Shown: positions 32,887 to 41,109 of the stretch, in pieces | Layout: the number at the start of each line of letters is the position of its first letter | How positions within the stretch are numbered: the first letter of the stretch is position 1 | Origin: Actinoplanes flavus | Lineage (GTDB): Bacteria; Actinomycetota; Actinomycetes; Mycobacteriales; Micromonosporaceae | Direction of reading: 5' to 3' | Assembly (NCBI RefSeq): GCF_017592555.1 | Contig: NZ_JAGFNS010000014.1 | Span: forward strand, 175,075 to 239,074 | DNA length: 64,000 nt | Program-made: the position numbers and the translations under genes | The notes under the pieces: model-generated | Told to the model about the DNA's origin: nothing | The model's input: the letters and a program-made list of their open reading frames with translations, nothing else | The model's database searches: none

Positions 32887-33613
32887 TGGCGACCGTGTGC
32901 TCGGAGTGGGCGGTACGGGAGCCGTCGGCCGAGCGGATCGTCCAGCCGTCCTCGTCGTACCGGATCTTGTCGGTGGTGCGGCAGAACCACGGCTCGATGG
33001 CGATGGTCAGGCCCGGGTCGAGGCGGATGCCGCGGCGGGCCCGGCCGTTGTTGGCGACGTGCGGGTCCTCGTGCATGGTGCGGCCGATGCCGTGGCCGCC
33101 GAACTCGCCGTTGACGCCGTAGCCGTACGAGCGGGCGGTCTCGCCGATCACCGCGGAGATGTCGCCGAGGCGCCCGCCGGGCTGTGCGGCCGCGATGGCG
33201 GCCTCCAGGGCGACCTCGGTGGCCTCGATCAGCTTGAGGTCGGCCGGGTCGGGCGTGCCGACGATCACGGAGACCGCGGAGTCGGCGACCCACCCGTCGA
33301 TGCCGACCGCCATGTCGATGCTGAGCAGGTCGCCGTCGCGCAGCACGTAGTCGTGCGGCAGGCCGTGCAGCACCGCGTCGTTGACCGAGAGGCAGAGCAC
33401 GTTGCGGAACGGCCCGCGGCCGAACGAGGGGGCGTAGTCCCAGTAGCAGGACTCCGCGCCACGCTCCTTGATGCGGCGGCGGGCGTGGTGCTCGATGTCC
33501 ATCAGGTTGACGCCGACGTCGGCGACCCCGCTCAGTTCGGCGAGCAGTTCGCCGACGAACCGGCCGGTCACCGCCATCCGGCCGATCTCCGCGGCGGACT
33601 TGAGTTCGATCAC
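32846..33613 (-). CDS. map: Methionine aminopeptidase, type I
   Basis: 255 residues from GTG with GGGGAGG five bases upstream. All five metal ligands of the pita-bread fold are present: Asp in LLSIDMAVG, Asp in WVADSAVS, His in FGGHGIGRTMHEDP, Glu in TIAIEPW and Glu in AHSEHTVAI. It has no N-terminal zinc-finger extension. Actinomycetes usually carry several map genes; here it stands apart from rpsM/adk and faces a small XRE regulator, so it is probably an accessory copy. Confidence 0.95.
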   Translation of the reverse strand: MIELKSAAEIGRMAVTGRFVGELLAELSGVADVGVNLMDIEHHARRRIKERGAESCYWDYAPSFGRGPFRNVLCLSVNDAVLHGLPHDYVLRDGDLLSIDMAVGIDGWVADSAVSVIVGTPDPADLKLIEATEVALEAAIAAAQPGGRLGDISAVIGETARSYGYGVNGEFGGHGIGRTMHEDPHVANNGRARRGIRLDPGLTIAIEPWFCRTTDKIRYDEDGWTIRSADGSRTAHSEHTVAITESGPQVLTRRD

Positions 33614-33628
33614 GACAGCCTCCCCTTC

Positions 33629-33642
33629 GGTATTTTTATACC
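33629..33642. promoter_or_regulatory. Small palindrome between map and XRE gene
   Basis: GGTAT-TTTT-ATACC is a perfect 5-bp inverted repeat in the 59-base divergent gap, an AT-rich spot in GC-rich DNA. It may be the operator of the XRE-type protein and overlap the map promoter. Confidence 0.4.
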
Positions 33643-33672
33643 ACGCTGCCGAGGGAGGGATATTCTGCTGGC

Positions 33673-33939
33673 ATGGTTCGCCAACCGCTCACCGCCGAAC
33701 AGATCGCCGCGGGCCGGCGCCTCGGTGCCGCACTGCGGGCCGCACGCGGTGGCCGCGGCCTCGTCGAGGTGGCCGTGGCGGCCGGCATCTCGCCCGAGAC
33801 ACTGCGCAAGATCGAGGCGGGCCGGTTGCCGGCGCCGGCGTTCGGCACCGTGGTGTGCCTGAGCCAGGCGCTGGGCGTACCCCTGAATGATCTTGCCGAT
33901 GTCTGGCTGGCCGACATGCAGGTCCCGCAGGCGTCGTGA
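33673..33939 (+). CDS. XRE-family helix-turn-helix regulator
   Basis: 88 residues, made almost entirely of a Cro/CI-type domain: LGAALRAARGGRGLVEVAVA, GISPETLRKIEAG, LSQALGVPLNDLADVW. It diverges from map with a palindrome between. Homologues beside map genes are familiar in actinomycetes, but their function is unknown to me. Confidence 0.88.
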   Translation: MVRQPLTAEQIAAGRRLGAALRAARGGRGLVEVAVAAGISPETLRKIEAGRLPAPAFGTVVCLSQALGVPLNDLADVWLADMQVPQAS

Positions 33940-33950
33940 AGGACCGCGCC

Positions 33951-33983
33951 CGCGCCCGCCGGGAGGACGACCCGGCGGGCGCG
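33951..33983. terminator. Bidirectional terminator between XRE and SGNH genes
   Basis: A perfect 13-bp GC-only stem (CGCGCCCGCCGGG / CCCGGCGGGCGCG) with a 7-base loop lies 11 bases past the XRE stop and 8 bases before the stop of the convergent SGNH gene. Confidence 0.85.
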
Positions 33984-33991
33984 GGCGGCCG

Positions 33992-34831
33992 TCAGGGACG
34001 GCCCGCGAGACCGGCCTCGACCAGGGCGGGGAAGTAGCCCTTGGCCTGGCCCGCGGCGGTGGGGTGCAGGACGGTGTCGTCGCGGATGCCCTCGGTGCCG
34101 ATCAGCCAGGGGCGTGCCGTGCACAGCTCGTGCCCGGCGAACGGCCGCGCCACGTCGGCGTAGCGGACCCGCGACTGCCGCGCGGCCTCGGCGATGGCCA
34201 CGTTGAGCCGGTGGATCACCTGGTTCGAGCGGGTCCGCAGGGCCGGCTGGACCGGTACGCCGGCGCAGCGCCGGGTCCGGGCGAACGGCAGCGGGTACCC
34301 GGTCACCACGATCTGGGCCTTCGGCGCGGCGGTGGTGACCGCACGCATCATCCGGGCGAGATCGCGCGGCAGGGTCGAGGACAGCCGGCGGTCGATCGCG
34401 GCGTAGCCGGTACGGCAGGCGGCCGTCCGGGCCGGGCTCTGGCAGGCCAGCAGGACCTGCTTGACGCCCAGGTCGTTGGCGCCGGCGGTGATGGTGACCA
34501 GATCCGTCTCCGGGCTCAGCGTGGTCACCTGCCGGGTGGCGACATCGATGGTGGTCGCGCTGACGCAGGCGGCGAAGCGCAGCGTGATGGCGCCGCGCGC
34601 CTGCCGGGCAAGCAGGGCCGGGTAGGCGGCGGAGCTGCGGCCGCAGGTGTCGCGGGTGTCGGCGGCCCCGTATCCGGCGGCGACGGAGTCGCCGAGCGCG
34701 ACGTACTGGAGCGGGTCCGGCGCGGTGGCACGGGCGGCGACGGCCGCGGGGGCGGCCCAGGCGGTCGAGGTCATCGCCATGGCCGCGCAGGCGGCGACGA
34801 CTCGGCGGAAGATCGCAGTGGGGTAAGGCAT
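33992..34831 (-). CDS. Secreted SGNH/GDSL hydrolase
   Basis: 279 residues. The signal peptide runs to about Ala27 (AMAMTSTAWA-APAAVAA). The SGNH blocks are block I YVALGDSVAAGYGA (Ser), block III ITAGANDLG (Asn) and block V LHPTAAGQ (Asp/His region). Six cysteines suggest disulfides, as in the Streptomyces-type extracellular SGNH lipase/esterase fold. It likely hydrolyses esters outside the cell; acyl chain or substrate cannot be told. Confidence 0.9.
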   Translation of the reverse strand: MPYPTAIFRRVVAACAAMAMTSTAWAAPAAVAARATAPDPLQYVALGDSVAAGYGAADTRDTCGRSSAAYPALLARQARGAITLRFAACVSATTIDVATRQVTTLSPETDLVTITAGANDLGVKQVLLACQSPARTAACRTGYAAIDRRLSSTLPRDLARMMRAVTTAAPKAQIVVTGYPLPFARTRRCAGVPVQPALRTRSNQVIHRLNVAIAEAARQSRVRYADVARPFAGHELCTARPWLIGTEGIRDDTVLHPTAAGQAKGYFPALVEAGLAGRP

Positions 34832-34964
34832 GACGGACTCCGGGTGGGGGATCGCAAACGGACATCAGGAGCATAAGGGAGCATTCACCCCACTAGAACG
34901 AGGCGCGGCAGGAGACGGCACGGTGTCCGATATCGTGGAGCGTCGATGAGTTGCGGAGGCGCGC

Positions 34965-36875
34965 ATGATCCACCCGGCCTGGTTGCCGCCCGAGGCGTTC
35001 CGGGCGGTCGGCTCCCGGCGGGTCCTGGTCCAGGGCACCGGGCCGCTCGCCGACACGGTCCGTCACGAGATCGCCCAGGCCTGCGCCCGTTTCGGCGGCT
35101 CCGTCGTACCGGATCGGGAGACCGCGGAGCTGATCCTGTCGATCGCCGGCCCGGGCGGCGAGGGTTTCCGGCTGGGACGCCGCGGCGGCGCCACGATGAT
35201 CAGCGCGGACGGACCGCCGGGCCTGCTCCACGGCCTCTTCGAGGTGGTCCGGCGCGGCGAACGCGCCTTCGACCCGGCCCTCGCCGACGAACGGCACGTG
35301 CCCGTGCTGGCCCGCCGCATGCTCGACCACTGGGACAACATCGACGTGCACCCGGTGATGGGCCAGGTCGAGCGCGGCTACTCCGGCGGCTCGCTCTTCT
35401 GGCACGACGGGCGGCCACGCGATCTTGGCCGGATCCGCGACTACGCCCGGCTTCTCGCCGCCTCCGGCGTCAACGCCGTCGCGATCAACAACGTCAACGT
35501 CCACAGCACCGAGACCCACCTGCTCACCGATCGGCTCACCGAGGTCGCGGGTCTCGCTTCAACCTTTCGGGTGTACGGGATCCGCGTCCACCTGTCGGTC
35601 AACTTCGCGGCTCCCGTGATCCTCGGCGACCTGTCCACCGCCGACCCCGCCGACGAGACCGTCCGCGCCTGGTGGAAGAGCACCACGGCACGGGTCTACG
35701 AGGCGGTCCCCGACCTCGGCGGCTACCTGGTGAAAGCCGACTCGGAGGGGCAGCCCGGCCCGTTCACCTACGGCCGCAGCCACGCCGACGGGGCGAACAT
35801 GCTGGCCGAGGCCCTGGAGCCGTACGGCGGGGTGGTCCACTGGCGGGCCTTCGTCTACAACCACCGGCAGGACTGGCGGGACCGGTCCACCGACCGCGCA
35901 CGGGCCGCCCACGACCACTTCGCGGGCCTGGACGGCGCGTTCCGGGACAACGTGATCCTCCAGGTCAAGCACGGTCCGATGGACTTCCAGGCGCGCGAGC
36001 CGATCTCCCCGGTGCTGCTCGGCATGCCGTCCACCCGCCTGGCCGTGGAGTTGCAGGTCACCGGCGAGTACACCGGCCAGCAACGGCACGTCTGCTACCT
36101 GCCGCCGATGTGGAGCGAGGTGCTACGGGCGGTCGCCGGTCACGTGTCCGGCCTGGCCGCCGTCTCGAACGCCGGCGACGACCCGTTCTGGACCGGCCAC
36201 CCCCTGGCCCAGGCCAACCTGTACGCCGTGGGCCGGCTCGCCTGGAACCCCGCCCGCGACCCGATCGCGATCCTGGACGAGTGGATCGACCTGACCTTCC
36301 CCGGCGCCTCCGGCGAGTTGCGTGACATCCTGCACGACCTGATGGACGAGTCGTGGCAGACCTACGAGCAGTACACCGCCCCGCTCGGCGTCGGCTTCAT
36401 GGTCCGCCCCGGCCACCACTACGGCCCCGACGTGGACGGCTACGAGTACACGCCGTGGGGCACCTACCACTTCGCCGACCGTGACGGCGTCGGCGTGGAC
36501 CGGACCGTGGCCACCGGGACCGGCTTCACCGCCCAGTACCCGCCCGCGTGGGCCGACCGCTACGAGTCCCTCGCCACCTGCCCCGACGAGCTGCTGCTCT
36601 TCTTCCACCACGTGCCGTACGGCCACGTCCTGCACAGCGGCGTCACGGTGATCCAGCACATCTACGACACCCACTTCGCCGGCGCCCACCGGGTCGCCGC
36701 CATGCGCGAGCGCTGGCAGGAGGCGGCCGGCCTGGTCGACCCGGCCCTGCACGCCCGCGTCACCGAACGCCTCGACGAACAGCAGCGCAGCGCCGACGAG
36801 TGGCGCGACCAGATCAACACCTACTTCCACCGCAAGTCCGGCGTCCCCGACGCCCACGGCCGCCGGATCCACTGA
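34965..36875 (+). CDS. aguA: GH67 alpha-glucuronidase
   Basis: 636 residues, GGAGG before the ATG. The catalytic set corresponds, at a constant offset of 24, to Glu285/Asp364/Glu392 of Geobacillus AguA: Glu261 (KADSEGQPGP), Asp340 (GPMDFQAREP) and Glu368 (GEYTGQQ). There is no signal peptide, so it removes (4-O-methyl)glucuronic acid from the non-reducing end of imported aldouronic acids. It ends four bases before the convergent lacI gene. Together with the cluster at 17.8-30 kb it completes glucuronoxylan use. Confidence 0.95.
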   Translation: MIHPAWLPPEAFRAVGSRRVLVQGTGPLADTVRHEIAQACARFGGSVVPDRETAELILSIAGPGGEGFRLGRRGGATMISADGPPGLLHGLFEVVRRGERAFDPALADERHVPVLARRMLDHWDNIDVHPVMGQVERGYSGGSLFWHDGRPRDLGRIRDYARLLAASGVNAVAINNVNVHSTETHLLTDRLTEVAGLASTFRVYGIRVHLSVNFAAPVILGDLSTADPADETVRAWWKSTTARVYEAVPDLGGYLVKADSEGQPGPFTYGRSHADGANMLAEALEPYGGVVHWRAFVYNHRQDWRDRSTDRARAAHDHFAGLDGAFRDNVILQVKHGPMDFQAREPISPVLLGMPSTRLAVELQVTGEYTGQQRHVCYLPPMWSEVLRAVAGHVSGLAAVSNAGDDPFWTGHPLAQANLYAVGRLAWNPARDPIAILDEWIDLTFPGASGELRDILHDLMDESWQTYEQYTAPLGVGFMVRPGHHYGPDVDGYEYTPWGTYHFADRDGVGVDRTVATGTGFTAQYPPAWADRYESLATCPDELLLFFHHVPYGHVLHSGVTVIQHIYDTHFAGAHRVAAMRERWQEAAGLVDPALHARVTERLDEQQRSADEWRDQINTYFHRKSGVPDAHGRRIH

Positions 36876-36879
36876 CCGC

Positions 36880-37926
36880 TCAGGGCGTGGTGGTGCGCGT
36901 GACCACGTGCCAGGCGTCCCGGTAGGACGTCCGTGTGGGCCGGCCGAGAGCCGCCCGCGCGCAGTCCGCGCCCTGGTCGCGCAGTGACTGGGCCACCGTG
37001 GTGAGACCGGCCGGCGCGGCGGCGTCGCTGTCGTCCCAGCCGGTCACCGCCACGTCGGCGGGCACCCGCAGGCCCGCGGTCGCCGCGGCCCGCAGCGCGC
37101 CGAGGGCCAGTTCGTCGCTCATCGCGGCGATCGCGTCCGGTGGATCGGTGCCGCGGAACAGGTCGGCCGCGAAGTCCTCCCCCGCACCGGTGTGGTTGAC
37201 CGGGCACACCGCCAGGCGCAGGTCCGCCGGCGCGTGAACCCACGCCTCCCGGAAGCCCTCCCACCGCCGGCGGGTGACGTGGTAACGGATCTCCCCCACC
37301 TGGTCGCCGGTGAGCAGCTGCCGGGTCCGGACGCGGTCGAGCGGGAACCCGAGCACCACCGGCCGCCGTGCCACCGCGAACGCCACCCCACCGATCGCGA
37401 CGGCCGCCGCCCGGTCGTCGACGCCGATCGCCGGCAGGCCGGGGCGTTCCGGTCCGGCGTGGATGATCGCGGGCAGGCCGGTGCCGGTGACCGCGTCCAG
37501 GATCGGGTCGTCGTCGCTGGTCGTCCAGACGACGAAGCCGTCCACCGCGGCCTGCGCGACCCGCTGCGCGTCGGTGGCGGCGCCGGTCACCGGGACCAGG
37601 GTGAGGCCCACCCCTTCGGCCGCGCACACGTCGGACACCCCGGCCAGGAAGCGGGCCGCCTGCGGGTCGTCGAACGCGTAGCTCAACCGTTCGCCGAGCA
37701 CCACGCCGAGCGAGCCGACCCGGCCGCGGCGCAGCGACCGGGCCGCCGGGTGCGGGCCGGGATAGCCGAGCCGCCGGGCGGCGGCACGCACCTTCTCGGC
37801 GGTCTCGGCGGACACCCGTTCCGGTTGGGAGTACGTGTACGACACCGACATGGGTGACACCCCGGCAGCGCGGGCGACCTCGCCCATGGTCGGTCGTCGT
37901 CGGGAGTTGCCGGGATCACGTGCCAT
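36880..37926 (-). CDS. LacI-family transcriptional regulator
   Basis: 348 residues. The N-terminal helix-turn-helix MGEVARAAGVSPMSVSYTYS is followed by the hinge and a sugar-binding-type core (AAMSDELALGALRAA, VTGWDDSDAA). It faces an MFS gene whose ATG shares bases with its own ATG on the opposite strand. A TGTGTA/TACACA operator lies 16 bases upstream. It probably regulates itself and the transporter, perhaps aguA too. Confidence 0.9.
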   Translation of the reverse strand: MARDPGNSRRRPTMGEVARAAGVSPMSVSYTYSQPERVSAETAEKVRAAARRLGYPGPHPAARSLRRGRVGSLGVVLGERLSYAFDDPQAARFLAGVSDVCAAEGVGLTLVPVTGAATDAQRVAQAAVDGFVVWTTSDDDPILDAVTGTGLPAIIHAGPERPGLPAIGVDDRAAAVAIGGVAFAVARRPVVLGFPLDRVRTRQLLTGDQVGEIRYHVTRRRWEGFREAWVHAPADLRLAVCPVNHTGAGEDFAADLFRGTDPPDAIAAMSDELALGALRAAATAGLRVPADVAVTGWDDSDAAAPAGLTTVAQSLRDQGADCARAALGRPTRTSYRDAWHVVTRTTTP

Positions 37927-39118
37927 GCCGCAGACTCTACTTGTGTATCGTTACACAGGTATCGTCCGGGACGCGCCCACCGTCCTCTCCTACGCGGTGC
38001 TCGGCTCCTTCACCTTCTGGCTGTACGCGTTCGGCCCCGCCGTCACCCTGCTCCGCGACGAGCTCGGGTTCTCGTACACGTTGCTGGGTTTCCACTCGGT
38101 GCTCTGGTCGCTGGGCTCCGCGGCCGCCGGCGCCGGATTCGCCCTCGCGGCCCGCCACCTGCCCCGCACCGTGCTGCTCTGGGGCTCGGCCGCGATCAAC
38201 ACGGTCGCGGCGGCGATGTTCACCCTCGGCCGGGGCGTGCCGGTCACGCTGTCCGCCGCCGTCCTGTTCGGCGTGGGTGGCGCCGCCCTGGTCGCCGTGA
38301 CCCAGGCGATCCTCTCCGACCGGCACGGCAGCCGCCGCGACCAGGCGCTGACCGAGGCCAACATCGGCGCGGGCGCGTCCGCCGTGTTCGCGCCACTGAT
38401 CCTGGGCGCGCTGGCCGCCGGCGCCCTCGGCTGGCGGGTGGCGTTCGCCCTCCCGGCCGTCTGCCTCCTGGCGCTCTACCTGCGCTTTCGCGGCGTCGCA
38501 CTACCACCTGCGGCGCAGCGCCACGACAGCGGCGAGGCCGGCCGTCTACCGCTGGCCTGCTGGCTTTTCGCCGTGCTGACCGCGATGAGCGCGGCCATCG
38601 AGTTCTGCCTCCTCTATTTCGGCCCGCAGATGCTGTTGACGACCGGCCTGTCCGCGACGGCCGCCAGCACCGCGCTGAGCGCCAACTATCTCGGCATCCT
38701 GATCGGGCGCACGCTCGGCGCGGCGGTCACCCGCCGTCCCGGGCGGAGCATCCCCCTTCTGTACGCGTCACTCGCGCTCACCGGCGGCGCGTTCCTGCTG
38801 TTCTGGCTCGCCGACCACCCGGTTCCGGCCATCGTGGGCCTGTTCCTCTGCGGCGCCGGCGTCGCCAACCTATACCCGCTGGCCGTCGGTCTCACCCTGG
38901 ACGCCGCGCCCGGCCAGGGCGACACCGCCAACGCGCGATCCCAGGTGGTGCTCGGCCTGGCCACGGCGGCGTCGCCCTATCTGCTCGGCACTCTCGCCGA
39001 CCGGTACGGGTTGAGCGCGGCCTTCGTCCTGGAACCGGTGATGATCGCGCTGTCCGCGGGCCTGCTCTGGACCGGGTTGCGCACCCGCCGCCCGAATCCA
39101 GTCGAGCCCGCCCGATGA
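37925..39118 (+). CDS. MFS transporter
   Basis: About 397 residues with ~12 membrane helices, such as YAVLGSFTFWLYAFGPAVTLL and ALGWRVAFALPAVCLLALYL, and the DRHGSRRDQALTEAN loop of the major facilitator superfamily. The start is uncertain. The ATG at 37925 overlaps the divergent lacI ATG and precedes the operator; downstream GTG codons (37943 or 37997) would place the operator upstream but lack ribosome binding sites. The substrate is unknown; by context it may be a sugar or sugar acid. Confidence 0.82.
   Translation: MPQTLLVYRYTGIVRDAPTVLSYAVLGSFTFWLYAFGPAVTLLRDELGFSYTLLGFHSVLWSLGSAAAGAGFALAARHLPRTVLLWGSAAINTVAAAMFTLGRGVPVTLSAAVLFGVGGAALVAVTQAILSDRHGSRRDQALTEANIGAGASAVFAPLILGALAAGALGWRVAFALPAVCLLALYLRFRGVALPPAAQRHDSGEAGRLPLACWLFAVLTAMSAAIEFCLLYFGPQMLLTTGLSATAASTALSANYLGILIGRTLGAAVTRRPGRSIPLLYASLALTGGAFLLFWLADHPVPAIVGLFLCGAGVANLYPLAVGLTLDAAPGQGDTANARSQVVLGLATAASPYLLGTLADRYGLSAAFVLEPVMIALSAGLLWTGLRTRRPNPVEPAR
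37942..37957. promoter_or_regulatory. LacI-type operator
   Basis: TGTGTATCGTTACACA has arms TGTGTA/TACACA around a central TCGT, with the centre CG typical of LacI-family sites. It sits 16 bases upstream of the lacI ATG and inside the first codons of the MFS frame if that starts at 37925. Confidence 0.65.
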
Positions 39119-39130
39119 CACCGGCCCCGG

Positions 39131-39240
39131 CTTTTCACCACTTTCCGCCTTCGCCGCGCCCGCTTTCGCCGCTTCCGCTTTCGCCGCGTCAGTCTTCGCC
39201 GCTTCCGCTTTCGTCGCGCCTGCTTTCGCCGCGTCAGTCT
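39131..39240. repeat. Low-complexity Ala/Lys-coding tract
   Basis: A run of 9- and 15-base repeats of GCGGCGAAA/GCGGAAGCG (minus strand) fills the gap between the MFS stop and the MBL hydrolase stop. Read on the minus strand one base out of the MBL frame, it encodes a histone-tail-like series (TKTDAAKAGATKAEAAK and so on) with no stop. In the MBL frame a TGA interrupts at once. Confidence 0.75.
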
Positions 39241-39992
39241 TCGTCGCGGCCGGGTCGGTCGAGCTGGACGCGGTCGATGAGGCCGGCCGCCGTGAATGCC
39301 TTGACCAGGGCGTCACGGCCCTCGGTGAAGTGCGCCCAACTGTCGAAGTGCACCAGGACGATCCGCTTCGCCCCGAGGATTCGCGCGGCCTCGGCGGCCT
39401 GCTCACTGTCCAGAGTGAGCAGCGCGCCGTCGAACAGTGGCGTCCGCACCGCCCCGGCGAACAGCAGCGCCGTGTCGATCGGGCCGAACCGCTCGGCGAT
39501 CTGCTCGACCAGTTCCAGGGCGGCGTTGTCCCCGCTGACGTAGACCGATGGCAATCCGTCGCCGGTCAACACGAATCCGGTCACCTCGCCGGTCATCGGC
39601 TCGCAGCCCACCGGGCCGTGCCGAGCCGGGACGCCGGTGATCGTCACCGCGCCGACCTGGACGGACTCCCACGGGGCGAGGCCGCGGGCGGCGCCGCCGA
39701 GCCGTTCGGCGCCGCTGACCGTGGTGAGGGTGAGCGGGATGTCGGCGAGCAGGGCCCGGCCGGAGTCGTCCAGGTTGTCGGCGTGCTGGTCGTGCGAGAG
39801 CAGCACCACGTCGATCGGGCCGAGGGAGTCCGGCGTGGCCGCGGGCGGGGCCAGCTTGGTCAGGGTGTTGCCGCTGGGCGAGGTGTAGCTGCCGGGCTGA
39901 TCGAAGGTGGGATCGGTGAGCAGCCGCAGGCCGCCGTACTCGAACAGGGCGGTAGGGCCGCCGAGGGTCCGGACAGGGAACGCGTCAGACAT
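39234..39992 (-). CDS. MBL-fold metal-dependent hydrolase (UlaG-like)
   Basis: 252 residues. The metallo-beta-lactamase fold shows LLSHDQHADNLDD (HxHxDN-like, first His replaced by Asp-Gln spacing: S-H-D-Q-H-A-D), ARHG, SGDNA and VHFDSWAH. It resembles the L-ascorbate-6-phosphate lactonase-like branch. It diverges from a CGNR zinc-finger gene over three copies of TCACGGAT. An Ala/Lys repeat tract abuts its stop. The substrate is unknown. Confidence 0.85.
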   Translation of the reverse strand: MSDAFPVRTLGGPTALFEYGGLRLLTDPTFDQPGSYTSPSGNTLTKLAPPAATPDSLGPIDVVLLSHDQHADNLDDSGRALLADIPLTLTTVSGAERLGGAARGLAPWESVQVGAVTITGVPARHGPVGCEPMTGEVTGFVLTGDGLPSVYVSGDNAALELVEQIAERFGPIDTALLFAGAVRTPLFDGALLTLDSEQAAEAARILGAKRIVLVHFDSWAHFTEGRDALVKAFTAAGLIDRVQLDRPGRDED

Positions 39993-39999
39993 GGGAACC

Positions 40000-40050
40000 T
40001 CACGGATAGAAGGGCTGTCATCCGTGAAGCTAGCCGTTTGTCACGGATAA
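40000..40050. promoter_or_regulatory. Repeated TCACGGAT motifs in divergent promoter
   Basis: TCACGGATA at 40000-40008, its inverse ATCCGTGA at 40020-40027 (within TCATCCGTGA), and TCACGGATAA at 40041-40050 fill the 72-base gap between the MBL and CGNR genes. They give one inverted pair and one direct pair. They are likely binding sites of the CGNR protein. Confidence 0.65.
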
Positions 40051-40064
40051 ACGCAAGCTGTACC

Positions 40065-40640
40065 GTGAGACCCGTGATTCCCGCAGCACCCGGCGCCGAC
40101 CGGCACCCCGGTCTCGACCTCGCCAACAGCCGGCTCTCGATGCCCGGCGGTCAGGTCACCGACCTGATCGGCACACCGCGGGAGGCGGCCCGCTGGCTGA
40201 TCGAGCGGGATCTGGCCCCGGCCGGCACCGTCCTGCACGAGATCTGCGCGGGCCGGCTGCGCGCGCTACGGGAGCGGATCCGGGAGCTGTTCGCGGCACA
40301 CGTCCACGGTGCCGAGCCGCCCGCGGAGGCCCTGGCCGCCGTCAACACGGCGCTGACCCGGGTGCCGACCGCCGCCGAGCTGCGCTGGGATCCGGCCACC
40401 GGACTGCACCGGTCCGCGCCGCACCCGACCGACCAGGCCGTCGACCACGCCCTCGGTGTGCTCGCCGCCGACGCCGCCGACCTGCTCACCGGCCCCGACG
40501 CCGCCCGCCTGACCGCCTGCGACTCCAGCCCCTGCATGCGCTACCTGCTGCGCACCGGCCGCCGCCACTGGTGCTCGGTCCGCTGCGGCGACCGCGCCCG
40601 AGCGGCCCGCGCCTACGCCCGCCGCGCCGACCGCATCTGA
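40065..40640 (+). CDS. CGNR zinc-finger (ABATE) regulator
   Basis: About 191 residues from GTG 40065; GTG 40074 is an equal choice. The N-terminal ABATE domain (HPGLDLANSRLSMPGG...DLIGTPREAARWL) is followed by the C-terminal treble-clef CDSSPCMRYLLR...WCSVRCGDRARAARAYAR. This is the CGNR finger with Asp for Asn in the last motif. These are presumed transcription factors with a ligand-binding stress domain. It divergently adjoins the MBL hydrolase. Confidence 0.88.
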   Translation: MRPVIPAAPGADRHPGLDLANSRLSMPGGQVTDLIGTPREAARWLIERDLAPAGTVLHEICAGRLRALRERIRELFAAHVHGAEPPAEALAAVNTALTRVPTAAELRWDPATGLHRSAPHPTDQAVDHALGVLAADAADLLTGPDAARLTACDSSPCMRYLLRTGRRHWCSVRCGDRARAARAYARRADRI

Positions 40641-40685
40641 CGACAGCGCCCCACGGCTCATCACGCCGCAGAAGTCGCGCGACGA

Positions 40686-40862
40686 TCAGTCGAAATCGAA
40701 AATGCTGTTCTTGTCGTAGAAGTGGAGAACGTAGCGACAGCGGACACAGATCATCAAGGTCATGCGATGACTGGTGAATCCCCACCGGCTGTCCTGGCGA
40801 GACTCCTCGTGCTGGAATTCCGTTCCGCGACACAGCGGGCAGGCGAGCTGCGGTTCCGTCAC
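40686..40862 (-). CDS. Small zinc-ribbon protein
   Basis: 58 residues from GTG 40860-40862 (GGTGG five bases upstream); the longer upstream frame is low-quality Arg/Pro/Ala and is rejected. Cys8-x2-Cys11 (CPLC) and Cys39-x2-Cys42 (CVRC) form a typical zinc ribbon, with an aromatic/acidic tail (LHFYDKNSIFDFD). The function is unknown. The next 247 bases upstream hold no convincing gene. Confidence 0.7.
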   Translation of the reverse strand: MTEPQLACPLCRGTEFQHEESRQDSRWGFTSHRMTLMICVRCRYVLHFYDKNSIFDFD

Positions 40863-41109
40863 ACCGACCACCGTAGCGGGACGACGCGATCCCGCAGGCC
40901 CGTCTGCGTCAGAGCCGGGAGCGGGACCCCGTGGGGTGATCGGCAGAATCTGCTCACAGTTGCCGGTGCCGACCGCTTTCCTCTCGACGAACTGCCCCGC
41001 GCGGGGCGCTGAGCAGGGCCGGGCTCGTGGTGCTGGCGAGGCCGAACTGTCCGGTGTGCGGCAGCGACGACCCGGCCGGTGCCGACGCTGCCGCACGCGG
41101 TGCACGGGT

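Noticed and set aside
17851..36875. Reading the whole xylan region as one operon
   Set aside because: Directions change several times and unrelated redox, peptidase and lipase genes intervene; only 20034-30298 behaves as one overlapping operon.
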